Assembly: GCF_000499845.2 (NCBI RefSeq)
Contig: NC_023753.2
Coordinates: forward strand, 9,501,791-9,565,790
Reading direction: 5' to 3'
DNA: 64,000 bases
Source: Phaseolus vulgaris
Lineage: Eukaryota; Streptophyta; Magnoliopsida; Fabales; Fabaceae
The position numbers and the translations under genes are program-made. Below, one piece after another: positions 12,801-25,762 of the stretch. Below the pieces are notes generated by a model that saw nothing but the letters and a program-made list of their open reading frames with translations, made no database searches and was not told where the DNA came from. Numbering within the stretch: the first letter of the stretch is position 1; each line of letters opens with the position of its first letter.

Positions 12801-15800
12801 CTCCATCACCATCAATGTGTGCATCAACGATCTCTCCAATGATGATTCATGTACAAATAGGACATCTTAGGTTGAAAAAATTGCAAAAGATGGTACCAAA
12901 TTTAAAACATTTGTCAAGTTTGAATTGTGAGTCATATCAGTTAGGAAAATGTATTCGTCAATCTTTTCTTAATATGTGAGTTTGGTCTCTTATTTATTTA
13001 GTTCACTCTAATATTTGGGATCCTTCTTGTACGATTACTTATTGTTTTAAATATTTTGTTACATTTGTTGATGATTATTCTAAATATACTTAGATTTGGT
13101 TGATGAAGAATCAATCATAAGTGTTTTCTACATTTCAATTTTTTTAATAAAATTTAAACAAAATTTGGTATATACATACGTATTCTTCCTAGTGACAATG
13201 CCCATGAGTATCTTTCTCACTTATTTCAGTAGTTCATGGCATTCGATGATATTCTTCATCAAACTTCGTGTCTTTTTACTTCAAACAAAAATCTTATTGA
13301 AGCTACTCAGACACTTCTTTGCAGTCATCTTCCTCATTGATTTTTGGGTGGATGTTGTCCTTACAACTTGTTATCTCATTAAGCAATGTCATCATCTGTC
13401 CTTAATGATTGGGTACCCTATCCTTTTCTTTTCCTCCATGTGTTTTTGGTACATATGTTTTGTTCATAACCTAACACTTAGTTGAGATAAACTTTCTACT
13501 TTCTTCTTCAAATGTGTCTTTGTGGGATATTGTTGTTTTTTCTTGATCTTAATTGGTATTTTGACATCTCTTTCTTTTAGTTTGTTCCATACTATACACT
13601 TGCTCCTTCTAATTATGACATATTTAGTCACTTTCCAACCATTGTCAATCTTTCTTCATTACTACTAGATGACTTTGTCCAACACTTCTTTGAGTATATC
13701 AACGTTATTCGCAGCCTATTGAAATTTTTGTACGAAACTCATCTATGACAGATAATGGTGTATAGGGAGGCTGATTCTTTCCTAACACTGTCTCGTATTG
13801 ATTCTCATTTCCTCTGAAAATGAGTGACCTATTGCTATTCTAAAAGGTACACATTCTACCTATAATTGTTCCTCCCATTACACTAATCCTAAGTCTCCAA
13901 GTGAAGCTTTAACTCACCAGAGTGGTGACACACGATGATTGATGAGATGTTTCCTTCAAAGTAATGTTACTTGGGAGTTGGTTCTTCTTCTAGTTGGCAA
14001 ATCAATTATTGGATGTCAATGGTTATATACTCTTAAAACAATACCTAATGGTAAAATTGATCACTATAAAATTCACTTGGTTGCCTAAGGATACACAAAA
14101 ATCTATGGTCAAGATTATAATGGTACTTTATCTCCTGTTGCCAAAATGATATTTATTCGACTTCTCTTTTCCATTGCAACTATTCTTCAGCTTGACATCA
14201 AGAATGCATTTCTACACTGTGTTCTTAATGAAGAAGTTTATATGGAGCAACCTCCTTGATTTCTTTAATAGGGAGAGTCATTTGATATGGTATGTCATCT
14301 ACATAGATCTATATATGGCCTCAAGCAATCACTCCATTCATGATTGGGACGTTTTTGGACTGTCATCCATCAATCTGGAATGATCCGAAGTAATGTTAAA
14401 TATTCTTTGTTTTATCGTCGTTCTCTCCAAAGATTTATCTATCTCATTATATATGTGGATGATATTGTTATCATATGTAGTGTTAAGGAGGGTATTGTCC
14501 AACTAAAACAATATTTTGTTCAAAAGTGTTGGACAAAGATATTGGAACTTGAGATATTTCCTAGGTGTAGAAGTTTCACAATTTTAAGGATGGTTTAGTC
14601 ACATTTGAGAGAAAATATGCTTTGGACATTTTAGAAGAAACAAGGATGTTAAATGCTAAGTTTGTGGACACACCAATCGCTCCGAGTATTAAACTTCTAC
14701 CTGTCCAAGAAGAACCATATTTTAATCCTTGGATATATAAAAGGTTAGTTGGCGAACTAAATTACTTCATTGTGATCCGTCTTGACATCACCTTTGAAGC
14801 GAGCAGAGTAAGTCAATTTTAAAGTCTACTAGTCAAGACCATTGATGTAATATGGATTTTGAAGTATATTAAGAATGCTCCTGACAAATGCCTCATTTAC
14901 GAAGATAAAGCAAATACTAAAATTGTTGGGTGTTTTGACGTTGACCAGGCAGGTTCACCAATTAATAGGCGTTCCATTTTGAGGCATTGTATTTTGTTGG
15001 AAGTAATTTAATATTATGGAAAAGTAAGAAACAAAATATTGCGGTCAAACCAAGTGGAGAAGCATATTACTTCGCAATGACATTTGTGAGCTAATATGAC
15101 TATAAGAACTCAACAAAGAACTTAAATTTGAAGAAAGTTCATAAATGCATCTTCTATGTGACAACTAGGCAACATTACACATTGTCTAATATTTTCTTGC
15201 ATGGGAGGATCAAACATATTGAGATAGATTATTATTTCGTATGAGAAAAAAAATGGAGTTTGGAGAAATCACAACTAGATTTGTCAACTCTACAGAAGAG
15301 TCGAATGACATGTCCACTAAGTCTCTAATAGGATCAAAGATTGGCCATTTTTTGAAGCAAACTAAGCACAAATGACTTATATGCTCCAATTTGAAGGGGA
15401 GTATTATAATTATAGAAATAAGAAGCAAATCCTTTATAATCAAGGATATCTAGATTATACATGTATTATTACGAATATTTTCATTTATTTTTGTATCATA
15501 TTTTATGTTAGAGAATATCAAATCTCCTCTATTTATTATATTGATTCTGTTTTCTCATATAAATAAAACATTCATATTGCCTCTTTAACACATGTTTTTA
15601 GTTCAATGTCTCTCTTTCTTACAGTTTAACAAAAATGAATCCACTCTCTTTTGCATGTAACTTTCTCACTTTCTTACCGATCATATCCTTGTCCCACCTA
15701 TTCACTCCTACTTACCTGTTTTACAAAGTTGAATTCGAGGGTTAGTGTGCCAGGATGAAGTTGTCAAGAGACACAAATCTTCTACATACAAAACTAAGAA

Positions 15801-18800
15801 AAATTGGTAGTGAATATTCTACTAAAGTACCAATTAGAAAAACTTACTTGTTGGGCATAATTCAATTAAAAACAAAAAGAGATATAAAGGACATGTAACA
15901 GATTTAAGAAAAAGAGGTGGTTAAGGATATTTGAAAGAGAACAGTATGTGAGGTTGCTAAGGGAGTTCTTGGGTTGGGAGGGCATGGTCAATGAGATTTC
16001 ACTGGAAGATGAAAACCCAAACCAAGATCACATTGGAAGGAGAAAGTCCTCTGAGTTATTAAATTTGTTTTTATGTTCATTGTTCATCAAACAATGTACA
16101 TGATAGAAAGTTGTGCTGTGAATTAAGTGGTTGTCCTGAATTATTCTCGGTGTTCTACCAAACACACCCTTGAGTTTTATGAGCAAAGAAGGCAAGGTTA
16201 TTTTCTAGTGTGGAACACATGGGTTTCTTTGTTAAATGCTATTTCATTTTAGTTTTGCATTTTCTGGTTTCTTTTATGGTGCATCCTATGCTCTTGAAGT
16301 TGGAACATCTTTTTTGCTTCTCTATTTAAATTAATTTATCTGTAAAATGTACTTTCCTTTTTTTTGGTCAATCTTGTTATGAACCTCTGTATTTTTGGTC
16401 AAGCTTCATTATTTTGGTCTGCAACTGCATTTACTAATCATACTCATCAGATAAGTTGTAGATATTAATGTAGCATACACGCTTTGCTGCAGATATGTAT
16501 CTGCTCAGAGGTACTCTGAAGCATTAGATATCCTACATTCAGGAACGTGCATTCAATTGTCCAATGGGCAGGTTCTACATTTTCTATTTCAATGTCTTTA
16601 AAGATACACAATTATCAATTTTATAATCTTTATTCTGATATATAAGTGTAATTTATAGATTTTTCATTGTTACTGTTCTACTATCAGCCTTTTCCTGTGG
16701 GTGGGTGGGGGGCTGAAGGAGCTTTGATGGCTTCAATGACCATGTCTCTGAAACACTTTTCTTTTGTTTGCTGTATGGGAGCTGTGCTTTGAATTATTTG
16801 ACACGATTGGCTACTTTTCCTATCTTGATCATGCATTTTTGTCTATCTGAGACACCTGAAATCATGCTGTCAGATACTTTCTTGTATATGGGCTTGGGCC
16901 CATCCCTATGTAATGCTTTGTATGTATATATGTTCCTTAGCTGTGCTAATTGATCTGCAAGAGGATTATATCACATAAATGTAAACCATTTCTCTCTTTA
17001 CCTGCATTTAAAAAAATTAAATTAAGAGAAAAAAAAGAATCCTTTATATTTTAAATGTAAATTTAAATTTAAAATGTATTTCGGATGTTAATATACATAT
17101 ATGATAAAACATTCAGTAGACCTGACAAACAGCAAAATTTAACAGTTATTTTCTATTTACCAAGGTAACCTGTGGAGCAGAACTAGCTTTATTGTTTGTG
17201 GAGATATTAGGAAAAGGGAAAGTTCCTTGTGATGAGGAAGTGCTTGGTTCGTTCTTTATCCTTTCTTATACAGTTTTATTTTTGAGTCATTATTTTTTTG
17301 TGGGTTTATTTGTGATGCAATGTACATTATTCTTAATTATTACTTAATTTTATGGGGACTTTTTATTCGGTAATTATCACAGACTTGCTTAAAATCATTC
17401 ATTCTTATTTGGACTCTTATATATTTAACCATGAAAAAATCTTTCTTATGACTAATTACACTACTTTTAAATTTTAATGGTAGAACGTATCAAGAAAATC
17501 TACAAATCATTTCCTCGGGTTCCATTGCCACAACACCTGTGGGATGTTGATGACATGCAGCAGCTTTCTGAAAACATTGGAAGTGCAAAGACACGTGTTG
17601 AGGGCTGCTCCTCATTCTTAAAAGCTGCTATCAAGTGAGACTTGACACAAATTACAATTCTCTAGATTATATTTTACATTTAACATTCCCCCTCTCTTTT
17701 CTTTGCAAGTTAATGTCACATACTGTTGTGTTTATCTTAAAAAGTTGTAGTTTAATTCATTGTTCAGTTTACAGAAAGGTATTAATGCATTTAGATATCT
17801 TATTAATATTTTTATTTGAGAATCTATTTTTATCTTAAGTCTGGGTGACTTTTATCTGTGTTACAATTTACAAGAAGTATTAGAGAAAAGGGTTTGCAAT
17901 ATCCTATTTGAACCTGATGTGTGTGAAGGAACAGGGAAGAGTTGAGAGGGAGTAATGTATTTTGTAAGTAGGGGATATGAGGAAAGTGTTTTGACTTGTT
18001 CTGCCTGCGCATGCATTTATGTTTTTTTGTTGGTTTGTTGAATTAACTGATTAGTACAAGGAATTTCTAATGTTAATTGAGGGTGTAAAATGTAAGTGGA
18101 TTTATGATTGATCCTCATCTATGTTTCTGACATGATTGATCCTCATCTATGTTTCTGACATGATTGATCCTCATCTATGTTTCTGACATGATTGATTCTC
18201 ATCACATCTCAAATCCAGGTTTAGCTTGTTGATTTAGTTCCCAATATTTTAGCAGAAATGTCAGTTGTGATTAAAAGGGAAAACAAATCTCAGTAATGGA
18301 AACAAAGTGTGTATTATTTCTTAAATGAAAATATTACAGAAGAAAAAGCATTTGTATATATCCCAAATCTATTGCTATTAAGACTTTTGCGCTCATAATT
18401 ATAATGAGTGTGCAGAAACTTCAATTACTTGTGGGGAAAAATTGTTGGGTTGTGTTATTATGTGATGTGATTTCAAGTTGGGTGGACGAGATGAGGGAAT
18501 GCTTTGAATCTTATTTTTGATGGAAAGGTAAGTGTATGGGGAAGTTTCATGCACATTTTTGTTACCTCCCAATGTTGTGTGGTAAAAAGTCAACAAGAAA
18601 ATATATTGGACGTATCAGGGACAGTAATGTGTTCGATGAGTGGATATACTAGACAAGTAGGATAAGGAATGAATGCTCTAGAGAGAAAGTTGGGGTAGGG
18701 CTCTTAATATAAAAACATTGGTAAAATGTGGCCTTTGGTAGTTTAGGCACGAGTGAATCTTGTAGAAGTTCCAATTAGCAGAGTATATGAAATGAAAGGT

Positions 18801-21800
18801 AGCCTAATCACTAGAAGCAGGAGACTGAGAAAAACTATTGTTAAAATAAAACCATTTAGAAAGATTTAGTGTTCAATGATTAATCCAATAGCATGATTTA
18901 TGGTAAAACAGTGGTGTATGTAGCCAATCTCACTTTATGGAAATTTTTTGTTGTAGTTGTTATTGTCTTATTATGTGATTCTGAACGTGACTAAATTTGA
19001 AAGCTAGCTTGGCAGCGGTTTGGTGTTTTTATCTGTGAATTGCATTTTTCTTAAGCTCTAGTAATATTGGCTTTTTGGTTATTGTTCTTGATTTGAATGC
19101 AAAATTGGTGCCAACATTTTTTATTGTTTTTATCAATTGATGTGGGACATGAAAAAAAGAAAAAGATGGTTAACATCCCAATGTTGGGAAGCATGGACCA
19201 AAACCACAGCAAAAAAATTTCTATCATTGGATCCTTCTGAAAGAGCATAAAACTGTGATAATTACATATCAAAGCATGACAATCCCTTGCAAACATGATA
19301 GTCCAACAATCATGAGTCAAAAAAGCCCTACAAAGTCTACACAAACCAATTCCTCAACCATCTCATGATCAAGGAAGGGAGAGGAGTGGTGTCAACTGCA
19401 CAAACAGGATGCACATTAGGGCTTTAATCACTACCTTGGAGCTTCTTAGCATTTTAACCTCGTAGTACTTGGACCTTACACTAAGAGTCTGATCCATGTG
19501 AAGCATGACTGTTTCTCATTGTTTAGACTTTCCTTTATTATACGTTATGAGCCCAAACCATAAGAAACATTAAAGTCAGAATTTTTCTCTCTCTTTAATC
19601 TGCCTATACTCGTAACCAAGGTTGTCAAATCTGAGAGCTTACATAAATCTGTGGAGCTTTTGTAAACTCCACTAGTAACTCAAACTCATAAGGGTTTACC
19701 TAATATAAAAAGTTATATTAAAAAACTAGTGGTGACATATGTGCATTAACATAGTACTCGTAATACAACAATAATTCACTGTATGGACATCATATTAAAA
19801 AGAAGTAGCAAATCACAATAATACAGTGTGATAGTACATTAATGCTGAATTAACCTACATAGATGACTAAATCATACATAAATTCACAAATAAGTTCTTA
19901 AGATGAAAATAATTCAAAAAGGAGTTAATTTCTTCAAATAATTTGAGTCTAATAAAATTTTGACACTGTTGGGTAAAATTTGGACAAGAGTTATATTTGA
20001 TTTCAAAGTCATTGTCTCGTTTTTGAGTTGAGAGTTCATGTGAATTTAATGTTTAAAGAGTTACACAACCTTGTATGTAAGGCTGTAGATTCTCATGACA
20101 CTGACAATAATATTAAATCTTTCTAATATTATAAACAATGAACAATATCTAAGTATACATCACTTGTTACACAATTAAGAAGAAGGATATGACAACCTTT
20201 CCATGACATGTCTAAATATCATGGTTGAGTGCAAAACACAAAATGTCATCCTTTTGTAGTTCAATTTATCTATTACTTCATAACCGTAGAATAAATGAGA
20301 TATACTCATGTAAATACTTAATATTCATATCCAAAACTCATGATATAGGGTCATCTATTTAGTCAAGTACTAGTCCAAATATATTTTATCGGTATCCGTA
20401 TTAACAATAATGTTTGATTTGAAATATCTAAGAATATTAACATTAGATAAACTATTTCATGGACTTTATTATGTTCCAATGTACATGATAAAAAAAATGC
20501 TTCTATCATACAAATGTAAACCATATAGTTTAGGACTTACTAACAACCAAATCGTAAGCATGCTATATTTATGTTGGATTGGTAGAAAGCTAGGTCTTAA
20601 TTGTGTTGATTGACCCATATAGCCAACCCCACTTGGCGGGATAAGGCTTGGTGTTTGTGGTTGTCAGCCAAGATAGACCTAGATTGTTTTAATTGGGCTA
20701 GCCAAACAGAAAGATCGACATTGAAGAAGTGATTAAATCACAAAGTGTCTTGTCAATGAGTAACTTAAGGCACCAAGTAAGAATATCTTATACACTCTAT
20801 TAACTAAGTACATGTTTAGTAATATATTTGTGGGAGATTGTTGCTTTATTTTGAGAAAAATCTGTCATAGTTGGTAAATAAGTGATTAATTCGTCTAAGG
20901 TAAACACATGCACTTAGTGTTTCCAATTACTTAAAAGTATGTGTTAAAGAAAAGTGAAGATAAGAAAAGAGGAGGGGTTGCACATTTTTCAAAATCCTTT
21001 CCATCATTTTATTTGAATGAAAACGAGAGGAAAGAAAAAAAATGTGAACCAAATTAGAATTGGCTTTCCAATTTGGAGAGAAAACTACAAAAGTGAAATT
21101 AAAAAAAATGAAGTTACTATTATATTCTTCATACCATGTACAAACAAAATTACTATCATTTATATTAAATGTCATTTGTGTCTTTTTATAAATACTCATC
21201 TTTTTTATCCTAAAAAGACTAAACAGTCATCTCATTTTCTACCCAATTTTATTCTTCTCACTTTATTTTCTTTCCTTAATTTTTATCTTATTGACCAAGT
21301 GAATCATACAGTGTCTTTACAACAATAGATAGCATTTACCAATTGAAAAATATTATTTATTCCTTAAATATTCTTCTATGTAAAGCAAATGCAAGTATTC
21401 AAATCCTAAAAATAGCCTCTCAACATGAGGGGTATATATCAAACCTCCCAAATCCCACATGATGGGAGCCTTGTCCACTAGGTCACTCCTCTTCTAGATT
21501 ATGATTATTTGTTTGTCTGAATAATATATTCTCTCTTTGCTGCTATTGTATTCAGGTGGTCAGCTGAAAATGGAGAAAGTATTAATGGATCTCCAGAGCT
21601 GCACATCATGCTAGCTGAATACATATTTTCTGAAAGTCCGGAGGTGGTAAGTTTCACAATCTCTTTTCTTGAATCTTATCTTATCTTTGATTTCTATATA
21701 GAAGAGAAACATGAGTGTAGATATATAAAAGCTTTTCTGCATCAACATTTAACAAATTAAAATAAGCATTGATTAGTTGGCTAAATTTAGGTTTTTTTGG

Positions 21801-24800
21801 GTGCATTGTGTCTATGAGGATACGGAGAATTTGGAAGCCATGTCATTAGTGTTTGGAGAATCAAATTGTTGGTTATTCAGGTGCTATATAAGATTTTTAA
21901 TTTGAAGGGATTAATGAAAATTATGGCTGGAAACAGTTATGGTTTTAATGGGAAAGGTTTTAGTGATCCTAGCCAAAATTAGGTAGCTGTTAAAATTATA
22001 GAAAATTGGGTATGAGATGAGAAAAATAAATTGCCAAGGTTCTCTGGGTTCAGAATTGGTTAAATTGCAAATTATAGCAGGTTATCTCATCTCTTTGAAA
22101 ACATTTTTGATTTATTTTCATATTGGTTTTGGAAAAGCTTGAGTTAGCTATGTCTTCTAAACCAGTGTTATTGATAGAAACGGTTTGGCACTAATTAGAG
22201 ATGATGAAATTATTGAATGTCTCCCAACCCAACTACTACGTTTTCTGTGATTTTAGAGGCAAAATTTTGTTTTAAAGAGAAGCTGGAAGTCAGGCTTGGA
22301 GACTCCTTGTCTCTCTTGTTTACTCTTGTGGTAGCTGTTTTAAGCTGATACTTTCAAGGGCTGTGTATAGGGCAGGATGTGATTTTTTTTTGAAGTGGAC
22401 AGCAACACCTTTTTTAATCTTATATCCACCCTTAATTTCCTTGATTCGATCTCAGTTTACATGAGACTCAGGCAATGCTGACTTAAAATTTAGTTTACTC
22501 GTAAATTAATTTAGAGTACACTGTCGCATAGATTGTTTGGAGCAAGTGAATTTTGGGGCTGGTATGGAAATGGCTTTATGCTGTGAAGCTTTGCATGCCT
22601 TGGAAAGATTTAAATTATCGTGATATTTATGTAGCGAATGAATATCATTTTGCTTTTTACATGCAGGATATGGCTAAAGTTACATATCATTACGTGAAAG
22701 GAAATAATCCAAAAAAGTTTGCTACTACTCTCGTCAGTTTTTTGAGCAAGGTCAGCCTCCTAATATTTTCATTCCTTGTTATTTGGCTCAACTTGTTAAT
22801 ATTAGGTGGGAGGCATACCTTGGATCGACTTTTATGATGTTTTTTTTTTTATAAAAAGCTTTCATGTTAGGTTGTGATGTTTATTTATGCTATGACTGTT
22901 ATATTATTTTTATTCTCAAACTTAAATGGAGGAGATAGCTGATGAATTTACTTTTTTCTTTTGGTATTGTTTTGAGAAGGATCAACTGATGTGTTTTTTC
23001 AAATGTTGTAGAGTTATCCTGGTGAAGATGATTTGGCCATTGCTCGGGCAGTTTTAAGGTAAAAGCATTTTAGAATATAATTCTCTCTAGTTACCTGGCA
23101 ATAATATCAAAATTTCTGTCTATTGAATACCCAGGTGCTTATACCATGGTGAAATTTATGTTTTTCTTATTTCATTATAACTGTAGTGCATATATATTTC
23201 TCTGTATACTTATTTTATTGTTTTTGAGTGCATTTAACTTGGCTCCAATATTGTTTGTATATTGCAGAATGTATTATAACTAAGTTTTCATCTACTTTAT
23301 TGTCAAAACAAACACTTCCTATTCAGATCACAGAATGTAAGTTTAGGATATTGTTTCTTGTTAATAAAAAAATCTGAAAAGAAACCAATAATAGAATCAG
23401 TCTCAAGCTGTCCTCCACTCCCTGTTTTGGTATGAAGGAAATTTTCACTTCAGTTGTACTAATCATCATTGATGCATGCATAGTTACTTTACCTTAACCC
23501 CATGACCTCTCTACTAATGCCCTTTCAGTGGCATCCTAGGTGACAATTGAAGTGTAAAGACGTGAATCCACTGTTTTCGATGATGTTAATATGCTTATTA
23601 AATTTAAAGTCCATGTTTTGTTTGGTTAGTGTCTTTGACCTGTAAATTGTAATTCCATGCTTATTTAAACAAGGTTTCAAACTGATGAATTGCTCATTTC
23701 TTCCACAATAGGTATTTATCTTTAGGTAATTTGAGAGACGCGAACATACTAATGGATGAGATAAAGAGCCAAGTTGAATCAGCTGAGGTTCCGTTTCCTA
23801 AGACAGAGCTGATGCAATTCATTAATTATCTTTTGCGAACGTAAGTTTTTTATGTTGTTCAACTTAAACCAATAAAGTGATCAATTTCTGTTCTAAATGC
23901 AGACATAGAAAAGGGGCATTTTGCATTACTTTTAGTTTAAGGGGACTGGAAGCACTATAATTCCAAGATTATTTAGTATTTTATTTGTTTCTGAATTACA
24001 TCTATTACAAGATATGAACACTTCACTTTGTTATGTACAATGGATAACAATAAAAGAAATCAAACTAAAATTAAGCACCTTATTCTGCTATAAGGACAGA
24101 AGCAGAGATATAATCAATTGGTTACCACGTATAAAAGTGAAGCAAAGTGGTCGCCGTCGTATGTAATATAAGATATTTAGTGAGATACATAGCATAGGAG
24201 TCATATTTAGTGAAAGTACTTGATTAATATAAGATGTGTTTAATGGGAAGAAGAGTTTTCTATCATAGTAGTTTCAACTATTTAGCGCTCCATATATGTT
24301 GCAAGCCGATGCCCATTTTTCTGTTACGCCAGGTTGGAGAGAGATGCTCTGCCTCTTTTTAATATGTTGAGAGCAAATTTTAGGCCAAGTATTGAAAGGG
24401 AACCTGCGTTCAATGAGGTCAGATAACTTACTAAACCAAGTCATGATCTGTTTTCCTCTCTGTTGTTGGTAGCAAATGAATATGTGGCGTATCCTTATTT
24501 TCGAATGAAAATTCTAAGAGTTTTTTGTGATTATATGGAGGTTATTTTTGTCTTAGCACGAAACTGAAATTTCAAGCCATGTGCTGCATTTTATGTGACA
24601 AACTGTGATTCAGATGCTAGATGATACTGCGGAGAGATTCTTTGGAGTACAGCGAAGGAACCCAATGGGGATGTTTGGAGATATATTCAAGGTGACTGCT
24701 GATGTTTTTCTGTACTTCAATATTAACCAACCACCTTGTCACTCATAACTTGAGTTTTATAAGAATCTCAATGAATTAAGTTATGTGTTAATTCCTCATG

Positions 24801-24821
24801 CAGTTGATGGGAGCTGAGTAA
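9892..24821 (+). CDS. GET4: GET4 / TRC35 homologue, tail-anchored protein targeting factor
   Basis: GET4 bridges the ubiquitin-like factor GET5 and the ATPase GET3, handing C-terminal tail-anchored membrane proteins to the ER pathway in the cytosol. Twelve exons, all GT-AG and in frame, give 323 aa: 9892-9939, 10254-10333, 16493-16571, 17165-17246, 17484-17634, 21556-21646, 22667-22750, 23012-23058, 23712-23840, 24333-24417, 24614-24691 and 24804-24821. Family landmarks are [13 protein letters not shown], the [12 protein letters not shown] helix, [25 protein letters not shown] and a C-terminal [18 protein letters not shown]. The length fits the usual ~320 aa of plant GET4. Exon 6 is taken to 21646, using donor GTAAGT, because the family has one more residue there. 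Intron 2 (6.2 kb) holds a copia element and intron 5 (3.9 kb) holds repeats. No targeting peptide is visible. Confidence 0.92.
10895..11127 (+). repeat. 5' LTR of the copia element
   Basis: This 233-bp direct repeat partner of 15402-15631 runs from TGTTATAATTACAGAAATA to a TTGTTTAACA end. It contains an ATATAAATAAAGCAT stretch near its 3' half, probably the promoter and polyadenylation region. Confidence 0.85.
11638..15360 (+). pseudogene. Broken gag-pol of the copia element
   Basis: Fragments in several frames are recognisable. Gag (about 11638-11880) shows [19 protein letters not shown]. The protease site near 12471 reads [12 protein letters not shown], where the usual D-S/T-G has S in place of G. 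The integrase region (12730-13500) is only weakly recognisable. Reverse transcriptase (about 13985-14600) keeps LDIKNAFLH with a catalytic Asp and the YVDD box at 14452-14463 (IYVDDIVII). RNase H remnants extend to about 15240. Frameshifts and stops separate the pieces, so no intact polyprotein can be made. Confidence 0.8.
15402..15631 (+). repeat. 3' LTR of the copia element
   Basis: This 230-bp copy of the left LTR is preceded by the polypurine tract. Its first dinucleotide is TA instead of TG, a G-to-A change. Divergence between the two LTRs is obvious by eye, so the insertion is not recent. Confidence 0.85.
17840..18030. repeat. Dispersed repeat shared with the PPR 3' flank
   Basis: This part of GET4 intron 5 resembles about 29990-30180 downstream of the PPR gene. 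Both contain TATTTTGTAAGTA, then a GGRTRTGAG-like purine stretch, then TTGTTCTRCC and a GCATTT end, in the same order and orientation. No terminal structure was identified, so the class of repeat is unknown. Confidence 0.3.
18105..18202 (+). repeat. 28-bp tandem repeat in GET4 intron 5
   Basis: About 3.5 copies of a 28-bp unit starting TGATTGATCCTCATCTATG lie at 18105, 18133, 18161 and 18189. The first three are identical by eye and the last is partial with one change, which suggests recent expansion or slippage. Confidence 0.9.
19617..20199. mobile_element. Possible hAT-like element in GET4 intron 5
   Basis: The left side reads CAAGGTTGTCAAATC and the right side, on the minus strand, AAGGTTGTCATATCC, forming imperfect inverted ends like those of the hAT elements at 8542 and 30764. 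The 8-bp flanks match at only about half the positions, so the boundaries are uncertain and the call is tentative. Confidence 0.3.
20612..20670 (+). mobile_element. SINE-like 3' tail fragment
   Basis: The segment around CCACTTGGCGGGATAAGGCTT followed by TG-rich sequence resembles a short dispersed element of flowering plants that ends in a TTG-rich tail. A second copy lies at about 30705-30760, where AACCTACTGGGATAAG is followed by GTTGATGTTGTTG. No 5' part with pol III boxes was found in either copy. Confidence 0.35.
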
Positions 24822-25762
24822 TGATAATCAATATGGAGATTCTAGCAGCACACAGATAGAACAGCCACTCCTACAACAGAACATTCAAAAAATTTATAAA
24901 ATATGTTTTTCACCTCATCGAACAAAATCTGTTATCTCGTGATTTGTAAATGCTAGTTTAACAAAATTTTGTTTAGTAGTGCCCATTTCAAATAAATGTT
25001 ATGTAAAATTACTTTTATTAGCTTTTCGTTTTCTCGCAAAATAGAGGCTGAAATGATTTGCATAAAACCAAAACTTTTCCTGTTGAGCACCTCTTTCAAT
25101 TACTACGAAGTGTTTTCCTTTCCACATTTGACTTTATTCTTCCCAACTGTCAAATTCTTATTTGCTCAAATATTTTATGAACTGAATCAATTACGGTATC
25201 TAAATTTGTTCGAAACTATCTATAGAAATGTTAAATTATCTATTGAAACTAACCTCACGTCATATAAATATTTTAAATTATTCAATACATTTGTATTTTA
25301 AACTAGTAAATTTTTGCATACCATACATTCATAATTTTTTTATTAAACTTTCAAATAAAATAAGTTGAATATTCTAAATAAAAATAAATAATTAAACTAA
25401 ATGTACTTTATTTACTTAATTTTTAAAATAACACTCAATGAACTTATAGGTCATAATCGTCTTAACAACACATTTTTTTTACAATAACAGCGATAAGGTT
25501 TTAAGACTTTGTGCAAACTAACTAAACCCCACCCACAGACCTTAGTTGGTTGTTCCCCTTTTACTCTACTAATAAGCCATTAGATATTTTGTTCAAACAT
25601 GCAGAAGAGGAATGTGGTATTATTTGTTCACACTGCATGAAAATTTTACAAATATGAAGCAGAACGCTGAACTTCCCAGAAATTATAGAAATGACATTTG
25701 TCATTTACTGATAAACAATATACAGAAATAGTTGAAATGTTGGAAACTAGATAAAACTGAAG
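24822..25762. other. Tail-to-tail spacer between GET4 and the AllA-like gene
   Basis: The spacer should contain the 3' UTRs and polyadenylation regions of both converging genes. AATAAA-like signals are plentiful in the AT-rich centre, for example AAATAAATG near 24991, but no single one can be assigned. The open frame at 24996-25301 has low-complexity AT composition and no recognisable domain. Confidence 0.5.

Larger units (their letters stand above)
10895..15631 (+). mobile_element. Degenerate Ty1/copia retrotransposon inside GET4 intron 2
   Basis: The element is 4737 bp, with a left LTR (10895-11127), a primer-binding site TGGTATTTAGAG directly after it (11128-11139), a polypurine tract GAAGGGGAG just before the right LTR, and a right LTR (15402-15631). 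The LTRs begin TGTTATAATT and TATTATAATT and both end TTTAACA. The flanking 5-mers are AAACT (10890-10894) and AAAAT (15632-15636), a target duplication with one change. The order gag, protease, integrase, reverse transcriptase, RNase H is that of copia. It has the same orientation as the host gene. Many stops show it is dead. Confidence 0.88.

Noticed and set aside
13096..13485. 129-codon frame as a membrane protein
   Set aside because: Hydrophobic only because it is an out-of-frame reading of AT-rich decayed copia integrase sequence.
24996..25301. 101-codon frame downstream of GET4
   Set aside because: AT-rich composition, lies in the GET4 3' flank, no recognisable domain.
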